Source of the DNA: an uncultured Bacilli bacterium
GTDB taxonomy: Bacteria; Bacillota_I; Bacilli_A; RF39; UBA660
DNA length: 42,464 nucleotides
Direction of reading: 5' to 3'
Assembly (NCBI GenBank): GCA_934102255.1
Contig: CAKOSN010000015.1
Location: 1 to 42,464, forward strand
The notes beneath the pieces were generated by a model. The model was not told the origin of the DNA. It saw only the letters and a list, made by a program, of their open reading frames with translations, and did no database searches. Both the position numbers and the translations under genes were made by a program. This document shows, one piece after another, positions 39,909-42,464 of this stretch. Within the stretch, counting starts at the first letter, position 1, and the number at the start of each line of letters is the position of its first letter.

Positions 39909-41564
39909 TTATTCTAACTCAATTTTTCCCTCCGTTCTTTTTAATAATTGTTCTTTTCTAAATTCGGTTAAATCAAAACAGGAAATTTCAAATTTTTTAT
40001 GCTCGGCAGGTAAAGTAGCCATTTTTATTTTTATTGGATAGTCAGCAATAGGCATTATTTTGGCATGAATAGGATATTTTCTTGTTGTCATAAATATTGC
40101 CTCGCCATACTTAAATCGCATTAATTCTTCTGGCATTAGTAGATCTCTTCCTAGCAAAGATTTATCGTTAGAAATATTATAATCATATTGGTCTAATCTT
40201 CCAGATACAGAAGTCCTAGCCGTAGAAATTGTGTATTTTCCTAAACGACTACTAATTTCTTTAGCACTTTCGTTATCTGATGTAAGCAAATATATCCAAT
40301 TAGTACAGTTAGATTTAATTGTTCCAGCTTGTTCTTTGTATTTTTCTTTCAACTGGTCGAAATCTTGAATTATGAGATAAAATCTAATATTTCTAGAGCG
40401 TGATACAGTTATCTTAGTTGACATATTAATCGGTGGCATACTGGCAAACTCATCTAAAACGAAATTAACTCTTATTGGCATTTTGCCAGTTTGCAATGAC
40501 TGTGCGGTATTTACTAAAGATTGATAGCACTGTTCTATAAATAGTGAAGCCAACTCGTGTCGAGATTCTTTCTCATCAGGAATTATTAAAAATACTGCTG
40601 TTTTGTCTTTTCCAAGTGCGTCTAATTCAAAATCAGTTCGACTAGTAAGATTAGCTATACCTGTATCACTAAACATTTTTATGGTTGTCGCCAATACAGA
40701 GAATAGAGTAGCCCTTGTTTCACCTTTGGCAAAAGAACCAGTAGCATAAGCCATTTTTGATAAAGAGCCAGCTGGTTTTTGTTGAAAATATAAGTCTAAA
40801 GAATTAAACCTATCAATGGTTTTAGAACCGTGTTCGACTAGTAAATTATATAGTGAATATAAATTTACTTCATCTTCTGAATGAGCATCTTCTATTAATG
40901 CATAGCATAATGCAGTTAATACTGCCGTAGCTGACTTTTCCCAATACATGTCCTTACTAGATAAATTTTTAGTAAGCGATTTAGAAAAATTTTCTATCAT
41001 ATCCCCAGCCAAATCAATATTACCCTGTTTATAATACTTATATGGTAAATGTAGTGGGTTCCAACCATCGCTAGCAAAGGCATTTCTTAAGTTTATGACT
41101 TTAATATTGTATCCACGCCCATTTAGAAAATTAAAAGTATATGAATATAATTCGCCCTTAGTATCATTAATTACCATTGATTCGTTGGCATAGCCCAAGT
41201 TAAAAAGTAACGGCAAGATTTCACATTGTGTTTTACCAGAACCAGTCGAACCAATTATTAAAGTATGGTCAAAAGTATTTGAATAATAATATTTACCATC
41301 AATATATGTAACTGGAATACCGCCTGCTTTTAAGGTCTTTCCAATATTCCAAACTTTAAATTCTCGTTTTATTTCTTGCTTATTCATCCACCTAGCACTA
41401 CCATATTCAAACGATCCGTCTTCTTCTGGTATCTTTCTTAAGCACTTAATTTTCAACTTAATTTCTCTATCATATTTAAAAATAAATAAAATTATTATAA
41501 TTGACAACAAAATTGTGCCAAATAGAAGATTTAAATCTCTTAATTTAGAAAAAGAGTAGAACAC
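39909..41564 (-). CDS. VirD4/TraG-type conjugative coupling protein
   Basis: ATPase that delivers the relaxase-DNA complex to the type IV secretion channel during conjugation. Seen: a membrane segment (about 13-30, LLFGTILLSIIIILFIF), FEYGSARW, Walker A GSTGSGKT (about 108-115), Walker B VNFVLDEFASMPP (about 366-378) and a conserved FYLIIQDFDQLKEKY segment. The listed start is GTG at 41564, but the same frame stays open to 41684 and encodes another hydrophobic stretch (KIIKYIVIYVCEFILSASVC), the usual first membrane segment. A strong GGAGG (41692-41696) precedes that stretch, but no ATG, GTG or TTG follows it in frame. Confidence 0.88.
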   Translation of the reverse strand: MFYSFSKLRDLNLLFGTILLSIIIILFIFKYDREIKLKIKCLRKIPEEDGSFEYGSARWMNKQEIKREFKVWNIGKTLKAGGIPVTYIDGKYYYSNTFDHTLIIGSTGSGKTQCEILPLLFNLGYANESMVINDTKGELYSYTFNFLNGRGYNIKVINLRNAFASDGWNPLHLPYKYYKQGNIDLAGDMIENFSKSLTKNLSSKDMYWEKSATAVLTALCYALIEDAHSEDEVNLYSLYNLLVEHGSKTIDRFNSLDLYFQQKPAGSLSKMAYATGSFAKGETRATLFSVLATTIKMFSDTGIANLTSRTDFELDALGKDKTAVFLIIPDEKESRHELASLFIEQCYQSLVNTAQSLQTGKMPIRVNFVLDEFASMPPINMSTKITVSRSRNIRFYLIIQDFDQLKEKYKEQAGTIKSNCTNWIYLLTSDNESAKEISSRLGKYTISTARTSVSGRLDQYDYNISNDKSLLGRDLLMPEELMRFKYGEAIFMTTRKYPIHAKIMPIADYPIKIKMATLPAEHKKFEISCFDLTEFRKEQLLKRTEGKIELE

Positions 41565-41707
41565 ATTTAAGTTCCACTCAAGATTAATGCCATTTTTTAT
41601 TATATTTGTTAAATTATAACATACACTTGCCGAGAGTATAAATTCACAAACATATATTACAATATATTTAATTATTTTTTTATTTTAAATTCCTCCAATT
41701 TTTTTAA

Positions 41708-42301
41708 TCATAACTGTATCTCGTAATCTGTCATATTTAAAACAATGGAAGTGATAAAATCTTTATTATTTTTTAAATCATTATTAAAGCAATATGCAAT
41801 TTTTTCTAAAGGCTTCTCACTATCAGAAAAAGCACAAAACATCCCTGCTTCAGAATCGTATCTTAATTTATTAGACAATTCTGGAAATTTATTTTCTAGA
41901 TAACTTCTAAATAAATTTTCAAAATCATATCCATTACCTGTAAACTTACATTTAAAAATACTTTTATCTATATCCTCTGCACTTAAGATTATGGAAAATA
42001 AACTATCAGAATCTTTATTAATCTTAAATGGCTCTAATTGTCTATTAAACCATTTAAGATATTTTTTCCAATTATTTTCATTGTATAAAACATCACTTAA
42101 CAAAGTAATGCCATATTTGCTTTTTAATTCTTTGTTTATAGTATCAAAATTTTCATAATCTAAATTAGATAACTTTCTTAGTTCTTCATCATATATCCTA
42201 TATTGACTAGATGGACTAATTACATTTAAGTAATCTTCTATTGCATCATATTTGAAACCTAAGTCTTCTCTAATTTCTTCATATTCTTGTAGTATACTCA
42301 T
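41708..42301 (-). CDS. Hypothetical ICE protein, 197 aa
   Basis: Unrecognised soluble protein, mixed alpha/beta, with acidic helices (MSILQEYEEIREDLGFKYDA, YDEELRKLSNLDYENFD) and a C-terminal SEAGMFCAFSDSEKPLEKIA patch. No membrane segment. Clear ribosome site GGAGG eight bases before ATG. It lies upstream of the coupling protein gene in the same direction and likely shares its transcript; a role in conjugation or as cargo cannot be told apart. Confidence 0.65.
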   Translation of the reverse strand: MSILQEYEEIREDLGFKYDAIEDYLNVISPSSQYRIYDEELRKLSNLDYENFDTINKELKSKYGITLLSDVLYNENNWKKYLKWFNRQLEPFKINKDSDSLFSIILSAEDIDKSIFKCKFTGNGYDFENLFRSYLENKFPELSNKLRYDSEAGMFCAFSDSEKPLEKIAYCFNNDLKNNKDFITSIVLNMTDYEIQL

Positions 42302-42350
42302 TTAAAATCCTCCTTTTTAAAATTTTTATTTTTCCTCAATTTTTATAAAC

Positions 42351-42380
42351 AAAAAGATTAGTTATATCTCAAACTAATCT
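42351..42380 (-). terminator. Terminator at the right edge
   Basis: Perfect 9-bp inverted repeat AGATTAGTT / AACTAATCT (42372-42380, 42355-42363) followed on the minus strand by TTTTTG, 24 nt after the stop of the partial gene. Confidence 0.75.
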
Positions 42381-42404
42381 AATTAATAAATTGTAATTTA
42401 GTAA

Positions 42405-42464
42405 TTACCTCCAATAACCCAATGCTTCAAAATCAATACTGTCAAATTTTATAATTTTGTCCCA
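42405..42464 (-). CDS. Partial gene, C-terminal end only
   Basis: Only the last 19 codons and the TAA lie in the window: WDKIIKFDSIDFEALGYWR. The reading has plausible amino-acid use and is followed by a terminator, so it is probably the end of a real ICE gene. The family cannot be recognised. Confidence 0.45.
   Translation of the reverse strand, partial: WDKIIKFDSIDFEALGYWR

Noticed and set aside
1..42464. CRISPR arrays, rRNA operons and insertion sequences.
   Set aside because: No regular repeat-spacer array, rRNA-like segment or transposase gene was seen.

Overview
The window is AT-rich DNA from a low-GC Firmicute. Gene content (DUF951 beside ParAB, YchF, FtsH-TilS, FemX-type peptidoglycan branching enzyme, XRE regulators) and codon use fit a gut-type Bacilli lineage such as an RF39- or Erysipelotrichia-like organism. 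Tryptophan is written TGG and TGA is used as a stop, so the standard bacterial code applies. The species cannot be named from the sequence.

Layout. (1) About 370-14570, almost all on the minus strand, is a housekeeping core: a YugP-type zinc peptidase, cysS, a FemX-like ligase, ychF, a GNAT acetyltransferase, a rhodanese lipoprotein, an AbgT-type transporter, DUF951, mscS, parB, parA, a DHH phosphoesterase, ftsH and tilS. (2) 14870-18600 is a mixed stretch of small genes: a DUF308/HdeD-like membrane protein, a signal-peptidase-like protein that seems to have lost its catalytic residues, a cold-shock protein, a small XRE regulator and several short hypothetical genes, including a 48-residue one with its own promoter and terminator. 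(3) 18600-32700 is an accessory surface/regulatory region: five membrane-anchored XRE regulators, three tandem paralogous lipoproteins, two paralogous MacB/FtsX-type permeases with no ATPase gene nearby, a VanZ-like protein, several membrane-anchored or secreted small proteins, and two phased-repeat operator-like arrays. (4) From 33239 to the right edge is one end of an integrative and conjugative element (ICE). It begins with the 3' half of a tRNA-Trp gene (the displaced att fragment), followed by integrase arm-site-like repeats, a tyrosine integrase, an excisionase-like gene, small cargo genes, an ArdC-like zincin, an ADP-ribosyltransferase-like protein, a structured leader with an attenuator, and a VirD4/TraG coupling protein. 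The rest of the element lies outside the window.

How the parts fit. The parA-parB-mscS-DUF951-AbgT genes overlap or abut and end at a strong terminator at 5881-5914, so they look like one transcript; tilS-ftsH is another. In region 3, a promoter with five AGTTGC-type repeats upstream of it drives a five-gene run (permease, 3-TM protein, three anchored extracellular proteins) next to a membrane XRE regulator. A second permease with a VanZ protein sits beside two secreted proteins and another XRE regulator. This suggests envelope-sensing modules in which a membrane one-component regulator controls an orphan permease and exported proteins. In the ICE, four leftward genes have a strong Shine-Dalgarno but no ATG, GTG or TTG at the right place, which is the oddest sequence-level signal in the window.

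Limits: all homology is by motif recognition without searches, and promoters, terminators and starts were read by eye.
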